21,024 nucleotides of DNA from JAVDCA01 sp036491235. Lineage in GTDB: Bacteria; Pseudomonadota; Alphaproteobacteria; Rhizobiales; Xanthobacteraceae. The notes under the pieces were generated by a model. That model was not told the DNA's origin. It saw nothing but the letters and a program-made list of their open reading frames with translations, and did no database searches. The stretch spans positions 1 through 21,024 of the forward strand of contig DASXCK010000440.1 of assembly GCA_036491235.1 (NCBI GenBank), in the 5' to 3' direction. A program made the position numbers and the translations under genes. Of the stretch, positions 1 to 7,812 are shown piece by piece (the stretch's first letter is position 1; the number at the start of each line of letters is the position of its first letter).

Positions 1-711
1 GTCGTCCCACGCCCAGAACGACTTCGGCAGCTTCGAGGACTTCGACGCCGCCTGCGCCTTGTCGCTGACCGCGTTGAACGACATGCCGGGCGGCAGCATC
101 AGGCCCTTCTGCGCGCCGCCGACCGTGACGTCGACGCCCCATTCGTCGTGGCGGTAGTCGGTCGAGGCGAGCGACGAGATGGTGTCGACCATGAACAGCG
201 CCGGGTGATTGGCGCGGTCGATCGCCTTGCGGATCTCGGCGATCGGCGAGAGGCAGCCGGTCGCGGTCTCGTTGTGCAGCACGCACACCGCCTTGATCTC
301 GTGCTTCTTGTCCTCTTTCAGGCGCGCCTCGATCGCGGCCGGGTCGGCGCCGGTGCGCCAGTCGCTCTTGATGAACTCAGGGACAAGGCCGAGCTTTTGC
401 GCCATGTTCTTCCACTGCGCGGCGAACTGGCCGGTCTCGAACATCAGCACCTTGTCGCCGGGCGAGAGGGTGTTGACCAGCGCAGCCTCCCAGGCGCCCG
501 TGCCGGTCGCCGTGTAGATGATCACAGGCTTGGTGGTCTTGAAGATGGTCTTGATGCCGTCCAGGCAGCGGCGGGCGAGCTTGGCGAATTCCGGACCGCG
601 ATGATCGATGATCGGCGTGTCCATGGCGCGCAGAACGCGGTCGGGCAGCGGCGACGGACCCGGGATATGCAAAAAATGGCGTCCGGGGGTGCGCGATGAG
701 TTCTTCGACAT
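1..711 (-). CDS. Serine--glyoxylate aminotransferase, 5' part (runs off the left edge)
   Basis: This is a PLP-dependent class V aminotransferase that moves an amino group from serine (or alanine) to glyoxylate, giving hydroxypyruvate and glycine. Reading the minus strand from ATG at 709-711 gives 237 codons open to the window edge, beginning MSKNSSRTPGRHFLHIPGPS. The family signature HIPGPSPLPDRVLRAM is near the N-terminus, and GGAQKGLMLPPG places the Schiff-base lysine at about residue 202. An AGGAAG ribosome-binding site lies just upstream (715-720). Full-length relatives are about 400 aa, so roughly the last 160 residues lie outside the window. The gene is divergent from the FAD/Fe-S dehydrogenase at 1033, and the operator-like repeat at 834-889 sits between them. 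Alanine--glyoxylate aminotransferase is the main alternative name; the sequence alone does not fix the preferred donor. Confidence 0.93.
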   Translation of the reverse strand, partial: MSKNSSRTPGRHFLHIPGPSPLPDRVLRAMDTPIIDHRGPEFAKLARRCLDGIKTIFKTTKPVIIYTATGTGAWEAALVNTLSPGDKVLMFETGQFAAQWKNMAQKLGLVPEFIKSDWRTGADPAAIEARLKEDKKHEIKAVCVLHNETATGCLSPIAEIRKAIDRANHPALFMVDTISSLASTDYRHDEWGVDVTVGGAQKGLMLPPGMSFNAVSDKAQAASKSSKLPKSFWAWDD

Positions 712-833
712 GTTCTTCCTTCGATTTTCTTGAACCGAGGCGGCCGGAAAGGGCGGCGCAAACGCAGGAAACGACCCGCGGGCCCCGGCAGCTTGCCGCC
801 ATCAATGACGAATGCGAAGGTCAGTCAAGTCTG

Positions 834-889
834 TTGGTGCATACCCCGGCGACGTGGCATTCCGGTTTGCCGACAATGGTATGCACCAA
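834..889. promoter_or_regulatory. Perfect 12-bp inverted repeat in the divergent spacer (candidate operator)
   Basis: TTGGTGCATACC (834-845) is matched exactly by its reverse complement GGTATGCACCAA (878-889), with 32 bases between. Each arm is itself a partial palindrome of the form GGT-N4-ACC, and TTGGT...ACC is reminiscent of operators of GntR/FCD-type regulators such as PdhR and LldR. Centre-to-centre spacing is 44 bp, about four helical turns, which suits two dimers on one DNA face. It lies about 123 bp upstream of the aminotransferase start and 143 bp upstream of the dehydrogenase start, so one regulator could control both. No regulator gene is adjacent. The rest of the 712-1032 spacer holds the two ribosome-binding sites and no gene I can support. 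Confidence 0.55.
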
Positions 890-1032
890 ATTAAGGGCCT
901 GCGGGCGCCGGCCCGTCGTATGGCGTGATGGAGGGCTGCTTGTGGCAAAAACCTCCCTCCGAACGGGGCTGCGGGGTGCCATTCGTCGCCCGGGGCGTGA
1001 CCGAAATGTATTCGCCGAAGGATAAATGACGT

Positions 1033-4000
1033 ATGGCCGATACGGTGATGCCGGGCCTGGAACGCCGGCTCAAGGCCGAGGTTTCGGGCGACGTCGGCTT
1101 CGACCGCTTTACCCGCGGCCGCTACGCGACGGACGCCTCCCATTACCAGATCATGCCGCTCGGGGTGGTTCGACCGCGCACGATTGCGGACGTGGAGCGC
1201 GCGATTGCGCTCGCGCGTGACGAGCACGTGACCGTACTGGCGCGCGGCGGCGGCACCTCGCAATCCGGCCAGACCGTCAACCGCTCGCTGGTGGTCGACT
1301 GCTCGAAATATCTCAACCGTTTGCTCGACCTCGACGTTGCGGGCCGGCGCTGCGTGGTCGAGCCCGGCATCGTGCTCGACGACCTCAACCGCCAGCTCAA
1401 TCCGCACGGCCTCTGGTTTCCGGTCGACGTCTCGACCGCCTCGCGCGCGACCATCGGCGGCATGGCGGCGAACAATTCCTGCGGCGCGCGCTCGCTGCGC
1501 TACGGCAATACGCGCGAGAACGTGCTCGCGATCGATGCCATCCTTGCCGACGGCAGCAGGGCGCATTTCGGTCCGGCCGCGCGCGACCTCTCGGATGTTG
1601 CGGCGGGCCTGCGTCCGCTCGCCGCCGATCTCCTGGCGCTCGGCGCGCGCGAGGCCGACGAGGTGGCGGCGCGCTTCCCGCAGGTGCAGCGCCGCGTCGG
1701 CGGCTACAACCTCGATGCGCTTTTGCCCGGCCGCAACGACCTCAACCTCGCGCACATTCTGGTGGGCTCGGAAGGCACGCTCGGCTTCTCGACGCAGATC
1801 GAGCTCAAGCTCTCGCCCTTGCTTGGCCGCCGCGCGGTGGGTGCCTGTCACTTTGGCAGCTTCCGCGACGCGATGGATGCCGCGCAGCACATCGTCAAGC
1901 TGGCGCCGATCGCGGTCGAACTGGTCGACCGCACGATGATTTCGCTCGCCCGCGAGATTGCGATCTTCCGTCCGACCCTCGAGGCCTTCGTGCGCGGCGA
2001 CCCGGACGCGCTGCTGCTGGTCGAGTTCGCCGAAGACAACTCGGACGAGAACCTGCGCCGGCTCGAGCAGCTCGGCGTCCTGATGGGCGATCTTGGCTTC
2101 GGCTGGGACAAAACAGGCGCCAAGCAGGGCGGGGTGGTCGAGGTGCTCGACCCGAAACTGCAGGCCGCGATCACCGAGCTGCGCACCGCCGGCCTCAACA
2201 TCATGATGTCGATGAAGGAGGTCGGCAAACCCGTCTCCTTCGTCGAGGATTGCGCGGTGCCGCTGCCGCATCTCGCCGACTACACGGCGCGGCTCACGCA
2301 AGTGTTCGAGAAGCATGGCACGCGCGGAACCTGGTATGCGCACGCCTCGGTCGGCTGCCTGCATGTGCGGCCGGTGCTCAACCTGCGCCTCGACAAGGAC
2401 AAGGCCGCGATGCGGGCGATCGCCGAGGAAGCCTTCGCGATGGTGCGCGAGTACAAAGGCTCGCACTCGGGCGAGCACGGCGACGGCCTCGTGCGCTCGG
2501 AATTCCACGAATTCATGTTCGGCACGCGCCTCGTGCGCGCCTTCGAGGCCGTGAAGGACCGCTTCGATCCGGCGGCCCTCTTCAATCCCGGCAAGATCGT
2601 GCGTGCGCCGAAATTCGATGATCACGCCAACTTCCGCTTCGGTCCCGGCTATCACGGCGAGCCGATGACGACGCGGCTCGACTGGTCGGCCTATCCGGGC
2701 GAGGGCGGCGGTTTCCAGGGCGCCGTCGAGATGTGCAACAACAACGGCGCCTGCCGCGCGCTCGCCGGCGGCGTCATGTGTCCCTCCTATCGCGTGACGC
2801 GCGAGGAACGCGACGTCACGCGCGGCCGCGCCAACGCACTGCGCCTTGCCATCACGGGCCAGCTCGGGCCGGATGCGTTCACGTCCGACGAAATGGCGGA
2901 GACGCTGAAACTCTGCGTCTCCTGCAAGGCCTGCCGTCGCGAGTGCCCGACCGGCGTCGACATGGCGCGCATGAAGATCGAGGTGCAGGCCGCGCGCGCG
3001 AAGAAATTCGGGCTCCGCCTGCACGAGCGCCTGGTCGGCTGGCTGCCGCGCTATGCGCCGTACGCCGCGAGGCTTTCCTGGCTCCTCAATCTGCGCGACG
3101 CGCTGCCCGGCGCCGCGCAATTGTCGGAAGCGCTCACGGGATTTTCGGCGCGACGGAGGCTGCCGAAGTGGCGCAGCGACTGGTTCCGCGACACCGATTC
3201 GTCATGGTCGGCCTTGTCCCGGCCATCCACGTCTTTGCCGCGCGCCACGGAAGGCGTGGATGGCCGGGACAACCCCGGGCATGACGTCGATCGGAACGTC
3301 ATCCTCTTCGCCGACACCTTCAATCGCTACTTCGAGCGCGAGAACATCGACGCCGCCCTGGCCGTCCTCGTCGCCGCCGGATACCAGGTGCACGTCGCAA
3401 CCCCAACCGACGGGTCATCCCGCCCGCTGTGTTGCGGCCGCACCTTCCTCTCCGTCGGCGCCGTGGACGAGGCCAAAAAAGAAGCCGCGCGCACGCTTTC
3501 AGCGCTCGCCCCCCACGTCGCGCGCGGCGTGCCGGTGATCGGTCTCGAACCGAGTTGCATCCTCGGCTTCCGCGACGAGATTCCGGCGATCGTCAAGGAC
3601 GAGCGCGCCCGGGCGCTTGCCGCGCAGGCGATCACGTTCGAGGAATTCATCGTGCGCGAGCAGAGAGCCGGGCGCCTCGACCTGCCGCTTGCGCCGGTCG
3701 CGGCGCGCGCGCTGGTGCACGGCCATTGTCATCAGAAATCCTTCGACGCCTTTGCGCCGGTCGAGGCCGTACTGAAACTCGTGCCCGGCCTCGCGGTCGA
3801 GACCATCGAATCGAGCTGCTGCGGCATGGCGGGCGCCTTCGGCTACGGCGCCGAGACGATCGACGCCTCGCGCGCCATGGGAGAGCTGTCGCTGCTGCCG
3901 GCCGTGCGCAAGGCGCCGGACGACGCCATCATCGTCGCCGACGGCACCTCGTGCCGGCATCAGATCAAGGACGGCGCCGGGCGCGCCGCGCAGCACGTCG

Positions 4001-4053
4001 CGCGCGTGCTGCAGCAAAGCCTGACCAACGCAAATACCTCGGGGAGGACGTGA
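1033..4053 (+). CDS. FAD-linked oxidase fused to [4Fe-4S] and CCG domains; YdiJ/GlcD-GlpC-type D-2-hydroxyacid dehydrogenase
   Basis: The 1006-aa protein joins a GlcD-like flavin half to a GlpC-like iron-sulfur half, as in E. coli YdiJ (1018 aa). Such enzymes oxidise D-2-hydroxyacids (D-2-hydroxyglutarate, D-lactate or glycolate) and pass electrons to the respiratory chain. The FAD-binding PCMH domain has GGGTSQSG near residues 72-79 and the GGMAANNSCG loop. The FAD-oxidase C domain has HSGEHGDG at 478-485. One Fe-S site uses Cys568, Cys574 and Cys583 before a Pro; the second is a classical CxxCxxCxxxCP at 628-639. CCG motifs follow at 800-802 and 929-931, with HGHCH near 896-900. ATG 1033 follows GAAGGA. 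About 28 residues near 723-751 are encoded by a dispersed repeat (3201-3285) lying between the Fe-S and CCG domains. The stop overlaps the next start (TGATG), so the two genes are coupled. The exact substrate is not visible; glycolate or D-2-hydroxyglutarate would both fit the neighbouring aminotransferase. Confidence 0.9.
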   Translation: MADTVMPGLERRLKAEVSGDVGFDRFTRGRYATDASHYQIMPLGVVRPRTIADVERAIALARDEHVTVLARGGGTSQSGQTVNRSLVVDCSKYLNRLLDLDVAGRRCVVEPGIVLDDLNRQLNPHGLWFPVDVSTASRATIGGMAANNSCGARSLRYGNTRENVLAIDAILADGSRAHFGPAARDLSDVAAGLRPLAADLLALGAREADEVAARFPQVQRRVGGYNLDALLPGRNDLNLAHILVGSEGTLGFSTQIELKLSPLLGRRAVGACHFGSFRDAMDAAQHIVKLAPIAVELVDRTMISLAREIAIFRPTLEAFVRGDPDALLLVEFAEDNSDENLRRLEQLGVLMGDLGFGWDKTGAKQGGVVEVLDPKLQAAITELRTAGLNIMMSMKEVGKPVSFVEDCAVPLPHLADYTARLTQVFEKHGTRGTWYAHASVGCLHVRPVLNLRLDKDKAAMRAIAEEAFAMVREYKGSHSGEHGDGLVRSEFHEFMFGTRLVRAFEAVKDRFDPAALFNPGKIVRAPKFDDHANFRFGPGYHGEPMTTRLDWSAYPGEGGGFQGAVEMCNNNGACRALAGGVMCPSYRVTREERDVTRGRANALRLAITGQLGPDAFTSDEMAETLKLCVSCKACRRECPTGVDMARMKIEVQAARAKKFGLRLHERLVGWLPRYAPYAARLSWLLNLRDALPGAAQLSEALTGFSARRRLPKWRSDWFRDTDSSWSALSRPSTSLPRATEGVDGRDNPGHDVDRNVILFADTFNRYFERENIDAALAVLVAAGYQVHVATPTDGSSRPLCCGRTFLSVGAVDEAKKEAARTLSALAPHVARGVPVIGLEPSCILGFRDEIPAIVKDERARALAAQAITFEEFIVREQRAGRLDLPLAPVAARALVHGHCHQKSFDAFAPVEAVLKLVPGLAVETIESSCCGMAGAFGYGAETIDASRAMGELSLLPAVRKAPDDAIIVADGTSCRHQIKDGAGRAAQHVARVLQQSLTNANTSGRT
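3201..3285. repeat. Dispersed palindromic element inserted in frame inside a coding region
   Basis: An 85-bp imperfect palindrome with 31-bp arms (3201-3231 and 3255-3285) that pair at 27 of 31 positions. It begins GTCATGG and ends GCATGAC. The core of its left arm is identical over nearly 30 bases to the intergenic copy at 8808-8887, showing that it is a mobile or formerly mobile repeat and not ordinary coding sequence. It is read as a Ser/Pro/Arg/Gly-rich linker between the Fe-S and CCG domains of the surrounding dehydrogenase. The reading frame stays open and the downstream catalytic motifs are intact. Confidence 0.9.
4041..4047 (+). promoter_or_regulatory. Ribosome-binding site inside the upstream gene
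   Basis: GGGGAGG lies within the last codons of the FAD/Fe-S dehydrogenase, five bases before ATG 4053. It fixes the start of the core-MetE gene and shows that upstream in-frame codons back to 3429 are only an overlapping shadow of the dehydrogenase. Confidence 0.8.
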
Positions 4054-5090
4054 TGCCGTTGCCACTGCTGCCGACGTCGTTGGTCGGCTCCTATGCCCAG
4101 CCCGACTGGCTGATCGACCGCAAGAAGCTCGCAGGGCGCTTCCCACCGCGCGTGCGCGCCACGGAGCTGTGGCGAGTCGCGCCTGAGTTCCTTGGCCAGG
4201 CGCAGGACGACGCGACCCTACTCGCGATCCGCGACCAGGAACGCGCCGGGCTCGACATCATCACCGACGGCGAGCAGCGGCGCGAGAGCTATTCGAATCG
4301 CTTCGCCACGGCGCTCGATGGCATCGACATCGACAATCCCGGGACCGCGCTCGACCGCTCCGGCCATCCCAACCCGGTGCCGCGCGTTGCCGGTAAGATC
4401 AAGCGCAAGCATCCGGTCGAGGTAGGCGACGTGAACTTCCTGCGCGCCAACACCGATCGCACCATCAAGATCACGGTGCCGGGCCCGCTCACCATGTCGC
4501 AACAGGCGCAGAACGATTTTTACGACGACGAGGAGGAGATGGCGCTCGACTACGCGGCCGCCGTCAATGCCGAGATCAAGGACCTGTTCGCCGCCGGCGC
4601 CGACATTGTCCAGATCGACGAGCCCTATATGCAGGCGCGGCCCGAGAAGGCGCGCCAGTACGGCGTCAAGGCGCTCACCCGCGCGCTCGCGGACGTGCAG
4701 GGCACGACTGCCGTGCACATCTGCTTCGGCTATGCGGCGATCATCCATGTCCGCCCGTCGGGCTATTCTTTCCTGCCCGAGCTCGAGGGCGTGCCGGTGA
4801 ACCAGGTGTCGATCGAGACCGCGCAGTCGGGGCTCGATTGCGCGGTGCTGGAGAAGCTGCCGGGCAAGACCATCATCCTGGGCGTGCTCGACCTTTCCGA
4901 CATGGAGGTCGAGTCGCCGGAAACGGTCGCGGGCCGCATCCGCCGCGCGTTGGCCCACGTGCCGGCCGAGCGGGTCGTTGTCGCGCCCGACTGCGGGCTC
5001 AAGTATCTCCCGCGCGAGGTTGCCTACGGCAAGATCTGCGCCATGGTGGAAGGCGCCCGGATCGTGCGGCGCGAGCTAGGCGCCGGGTGA
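4053..5090 (+). CDS. Short cobalamin-independent methionine synthase family protein (core-MetE type)
   Basis: The 345-aa protein corresponds to the C-terminal catalytic barrel of MetE and lacks the N-terminal barrel of the ~750-aa enzyme. All zinc ligands are recognisable: His222 and Cys224 in VHICFGY, Glu255 in QVSIETAQS, and Cys314 in APDCGLKY. MetE-family enzymes transfer a methyl or alkyl group to a thiol, in MetE homocysteine. Short 'core' versions are known that take the methyl group from a methylcorrinoid instead of a methyltetrahydrofolate, and the same fold occurs in epoxyalkane:coenzyme M transferase. The N-terminal LPTSLVGSYAQPDWL motif, IDEPYMQ and the zinc site support the family. 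ATG 4053 overlaps the upstream stop and follows GGGGAGG, so it is co-translated with the dehydrogenase. Donor and acceptor cannot be decided from sequence, and no corrinoid protein gene is adjacent. Confidence 0.85.
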   Translation: MPLPLLPTSLVGSYAQPDWLIDRKKLAGRFPPRVRATELWRVAPEFLGQAQDDATLLAIRDQERAGLDIITDGEQRRESYSNRFATALDGIDIDNPGTALDRSGHPNPVPRVAGKIKRKHPVEVGDVNFLRANTDRTIKITVPGPLTMSQQAQNDFYDDEEEMALDYAAAVNAEIKDLFAAGADIVQIDEPYMQARPEKARQYGVKALTRALADVQGTTAVHICFGYAAIIHVRPSGYSFLPELEGVPVNQVSIETAQSGLDCAVLEKLPGKTIILGVLDLSDMEVESPETVAGRIRRALAHVPAERVVVAPDCGLKYLPREVAYGKICAMVEGARIVRRELGAG

Positions 5091-5172
5091 GCGGGCGCCG
5101 GTTGGCCCGACGCTTACGATTAAAATGGCGCGTCTCTTGGACGGCGCCCCGGGCGGTGCTATCCCGGCCCCC

Positions 5173-6978
5173 ATGACGTCGGTGCCGACTCAAAACATCC
5201 GCAATTTCTCGATCGTGGCGCACATCGACCACGGCAAGTCGACCCTTGCCGACCGGCTGATCCAGACCACCGGCGGGCTGACCGACCGTGAGATGGTCGA
5301 GCAGGTGCTCGATTCCATGGACATCGAGCGCGAGCGCGGCATTACCATCAAGGCGCAGACCGTGCGCCTCAAGTACCACGCGCGCGACGGTCAGGACTAT
5401 GTTCTCAACCTGATCGACACGCCCGGGCACGTGGACTTCGCCTACGAGGTCAACCGCTCGCTTGCCGCCTGCGAGGGCTCGCTTCTGGTGGTTGACGCGA
5501 GCCAGGGCGTGGAGGCGCAGACGCTCGCCAACGTCTATCAGGCGCTCGACAACAATCATGAGGTCGTCCCGGTCCTCAACAAGGTCGACCTGCCGGCCGC
5601 CGAGCCCGCCAAGGTCAGGCAGCAGATCGAGGATGTGATCGGGCTCGACGCCTCCAACGCCATCGAGATCTCCGCCAAGACCGGCCTCAACATCGACGCC
5701 GTGCTGGAGGCGATCGTCACCCGCCTGCCGCCGCCCAAGGGCGACGCCAATGCGACGCTCAAGGCGCTGCTGGTCGACAGCTGGTACGACGCCTATCTCG
5801 GCGTCGTCGTGCTGGTGCGCGTCGTCGACGGCGTGCTCAAGAAGGGCGATCGCATTCGCATGATGGGGACGGATGCGAGCTACGAGGTCGATCGGGTCGG
5901 CGTGTTCAAGCCCAAGCTCGAGCTGGTCGACGAGCTCGGGCCGGGCGAGATCGGCATGCTCACGGCGTCGATCAAGGATGTGGCCGACACCCGCGTCGGC
6001 GACACCATCACGGACGATCGCAAGCCGGTGGACAAGCCGCTGCCCGGCTTCCGCCCGTCGATCCCGGTGGTGTTCTGCGGCCTCTTCCCGGTCGATGCCG
6101 CCCAGTTCGAGGACCTGCGCGCGGCCATGGGCAGGCTGCGCCTCAATGACGCGAGCTTCTCCTACGAGATGGAGACCAGCGCCGCGCTCGGCTTCGGCTT
6201 TCGCTGCGGCTTCCTCGGGCTGCTGCATCTCGAGATCATTCAGGAGCGGCTGTCGCGCGAATTCAACCTCGACCTGATCGCGACCGCACCCTCGGTGATC
6301 TACAAGATCAAGACCACCGACGGCCGCGAGCTGGACATCCACAATCCAGTCGACATGCCGGACCCCAACCACATCGTCGAGATGCAGGAGCCGTGGATCG
6401 AGGCGACCATCCTCACGCCGGACGAGTACCTCGGCGCGGTGCTCAAGCTTTGCCAGGACCGCCGCGGTACCCAGAAGGAGCTCACCTACGTCGGCAGCCG
6501 CGCCATGGTGAAGTACGACCTGCCGCTCAACGAGGTGGTGTTCGATTTCTACGACCGCCTCAAATCGGTGTCGCGCGGCTACGCGTCGTTCGACTATCAC
6601 CTGACCGACTACAAGGTCGCCGACCTCGTGAAGCTCCAGATGCTGGTGAACGGCGATCCGGTCGACGCGCTCGCCATGCTGGTCCATCGCACCCGCGCCG
6701 AGACCCGCGGCCGCGCCATGGCGGAGAAGCTCAAAGAATTGATCCCGCCGCACATGTTCCAGGTGCCGATCCAGGCCGCGATCGGCGGCAAGATCATCGC
6801 CCGCGAAACCGTGCGCGCCTTCCGCAAGGACGTCACCGCCAAGTGCTACGGCGGCGACGCCACCCGCAAGCGCAAGCTACTGGACAAGCAGAAGGAAGGC
6901 AAAAAGAAGATGCGCCAGTTCGGCAAGGTGGACATCCCGCAGGAGGCGTTCATCGCCGCGCTGAAGGTGGATGTCTGA
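5173..6978 (+). CDS. lepA: Elongation factor 4 (LepA), ribosome-associated GTPase
   Basis: LepA is a translational GTPase related to EF-G that binds the ribosome and affects initiation and stalled elongation. The chosen start, ATG 5173 (MTSVPTQNIRNFSIVAH), gives 601 aa, matching the usual ~600. An in-frame ATG at 5125 would add 16 residues not typical of the family. Visible motifs include the P-loop AHIDHGKST (residues 16-24), the effector region RERGITIKAQ, DTPGHVDF and NKVDLP, then EF-G-like domains II, III and V. The LepA-specific C-terminal domain ends with the lysine-rich stretch RKRKLLDKQKEGKKKMRQFG. No strong Shine-Dalgarno precedes either start. The 82 bases between core-MetE and lepA contain no recognisable feature. 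The gene converges on the RidA-family gene across two repeat elements. Confidence 0.97.
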   Translation: MTSVPTQNIRNFSIVAHIDHGKSTLADRLIQTTGGLTDREMVEQVLDSMDIERERGITIKAQTVRLKYHARDGQDYVLNLIDTPGHVDFAYEVNRSLAACEGSLLVVDASQGVEAQTLANVYQALDNNHEVVPVLNKVDLPAAEPAKVRQQIEDVIGLDASNAIEISAKTGLNIDAVLEAIVTRLPPPKGDANATLKALLVDSWYDAYLGVVVLVRVVDGVLKKGDRIRMMGTDASYEVDRVGVFKPKLELVDELGPGEIGMLTASIKDVADTRVGDTITDDRKPVDKPLPGFRPSIPVVFCGLFPVDAAQFEDLRAAMGRLRLNDASFSYEMETSAALGFGFRCGFLGLLHLEIIQERLSREFNLDLIATAPSVIYKIKTTDGRELDIHNPVDMPDPNHIVEMQEPWIEATILTPDEYLGAVLKLCQDRRGTQKELTYVGSRAMVKYDLPLNEVVFDFYDRLKSVSRGYASFDYHLTDYKVADLVKLQMLVNGDPVDALAMLVHRTRAETRGRAMAEKLKELIPPHMFQVPIQAAIGGKIIARETVRAFRKDVTAKCYGGDATRKRKLLDKQKEGKKKMRQFGKVDIPQEAFIAALKVDV

Positions 6979-6983
6979 CCTGG

Positions 6984-7111
6984 GTCATTGCTAGGCGTGC
7001 GCAGCACGCCGAGGCAGTCCCGATCCGCAATCGCATGAGCAAGTGAAGAAGGATTGCTCGCGGAGTTGATCCTTGGCTCGGCGGAGGCGAGATCCGAGGG
7101 CGCGCAATGAC
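6984..7111. repeat. Dispersed intergenic repeat bounded by GTCATTGC / GCAATGAC
   Basis: A 128-base stretch after lepA begins GTCATTGC and ends GCAATGAC (terminal inverted repeat of 8 bases). Inside it are GGCGTGC/GCACGCC and GGATTGCTCGCGG motifs of a kind often seen between genes in this bacterial group. No long open reading frame or RNA gene is supported here. Its position between convergent genes is typical of such elements. Confidence 0.6.
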
Positions 7112-7118
7112 GCCAGTC

Positions 7119-7196
7119 GTAGGTTGGGTCGAGCTCTTGCGAAACCCAACAGCCGCAAGTTTGGCGTTGGGTCTCGCTGCGCTCGACCCAACCTAC
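7119..7196. repeat. Nested 78-bp palindrome between lepA and the RidA gene; possible bidirectional terminator
   Basis: The ends are a perfect 16-bp inverted repeat, GTAGGTTGGGTCGAGC (7119-7134) against its exact complement (7181-7196). A second inner stem pairs GCGAAACCCAAC with GTTGGGTCTCGC at 11 of 12 bases. Transcripts from either side would fold into a long two-step hairpin. It lies 18 bases from the RidA-family stop codon and about 140 bases after lepA, so it could end transcription from both genes. No uridine tract follows, so Rho-independent termination is not assured. Confidence 0.75.
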
Positions 7197-7214
7197 AGTT
7201 CATGCGTATACCTC

Positions 7215-7607
7215 TCACCCCCCGATCACCGCGACGCCCTGGATCTCGATCAGCATCCCCGGCCGCGCGAAGTGCGACACCGTGATCAATGCGCTCGCGG
7301 GGAATTTTCCGTTGGCGAAGATGCCGCGGCGCAGCTCCACGAATCGGTCGCCGTGGCGCGGATCATTGATGAACACCGTCATGGTCACCATGTCGGCAAG
7401 GCTGCCGCCGACCCGGCGCAGCGTTGCGTCGATCAGTGCGAAGATCGTCTTCGTCTGGGCATCGAAGTCGCCCGAGATGTCGCGGCCCTCCGCGTCGCGC
7501 GTCGCGGTCTGGCCGGCGAGCCACACGGTGCGGCCGCCCTGCGTGATCACGGCAGGCGAAAAGGCGCGCGACTTCTGGAAATCGCTCGTTTCGAGATATT
7601 CGGTCAT
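7215..7607 (-). CDS. RidA/YjgF/UK114-family protein lacking the catalytic arginine
   Basis: The 130-aa protein spans the whole RidA fold, a small trimeric domain. RidA proper hydrolyses reactive enamine/imine intermediates of amino acid metabolism. Conserved features are GRTVWLAGQTA near residues 25-35, the hydrophobic TVFINDP strand (77-83) and the C-terminal MLIEIQGVAVIG with Glu121. The usual F-P-A-R motif reads F-P-A-S, so the arginine needed for deaminase activity is Ser105. Family members without this Arg belong to the non-deaminase Rid groups, whose roles are less clear. ATG 7607 is preceded by AGGAG (7613-7617); longer in-frame starts up to 7745 lack this and extend beyond the family. 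The gene is divergent from mepA. Confidence 0.9.
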   Translation of the reverse strand: MTEYLETSDFQKSRAFSPAVITQGGRTVWLAGQTATRDAEGRDISGDFDAQTKTIFALIDATLRRVGGSLADMVTMTVFINDPRHGDRFVELRRGIFANGKFPASALITVSHFARPGMLIEIQGVAVIGG

Positions 7608-7812
7608 GTGGGCTCCTTGCCGGGAACATCCCGCCGGCCGCGCACGCGTTGCGCCCGCCAGCGGATCGCGGTCCGAGTATGGGCCGGGCTCTTCTGTTGC
7701 ACCAGATCGAACAGCGCCCGGCTGCGGTTCGGCGCAGTGCCGCACGGCGCGCGACCGTGTGCGTCGCCGACGTCATTCAATTTTCGCACAAAATCGGCTA
7801 GAACAGTTGTCG

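Noticed and set aside
930..960. GGAGGG...CCCTCC stem upstream of the dehydrogenase as an attenuator or riboswitch
   Set aside because: Only six base pairs around a 19-base loop, with no conserved riboswitch core or uridine tract.
802..3120. Long antisense open frame of 772 codons opposite the FAD/Fe-S dehydrogenase (also 4999-6753 opposite lepA and 10486-12519 opposite the E1-like gene)
   Set aside because: High-GC codon bias opens antisense frames. Their translations are Arg/His/Glu-rich without family motifs, and each overlies a clearly recognised gene.
5125..5172. Upstream in-frame ATG extending LepA by 16 residues
   Set aside because: The extra residues are not typical of LepA, no ribosome-binding site precedes it, and the shorter form gives the usual length.
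7119..7196. tRNA or structured non-coding RNA at the nested palindrome
   Set aside because: The fold is a simple long hairpin without cloverleaf or anticodon features; a dispersed repeat explains it.
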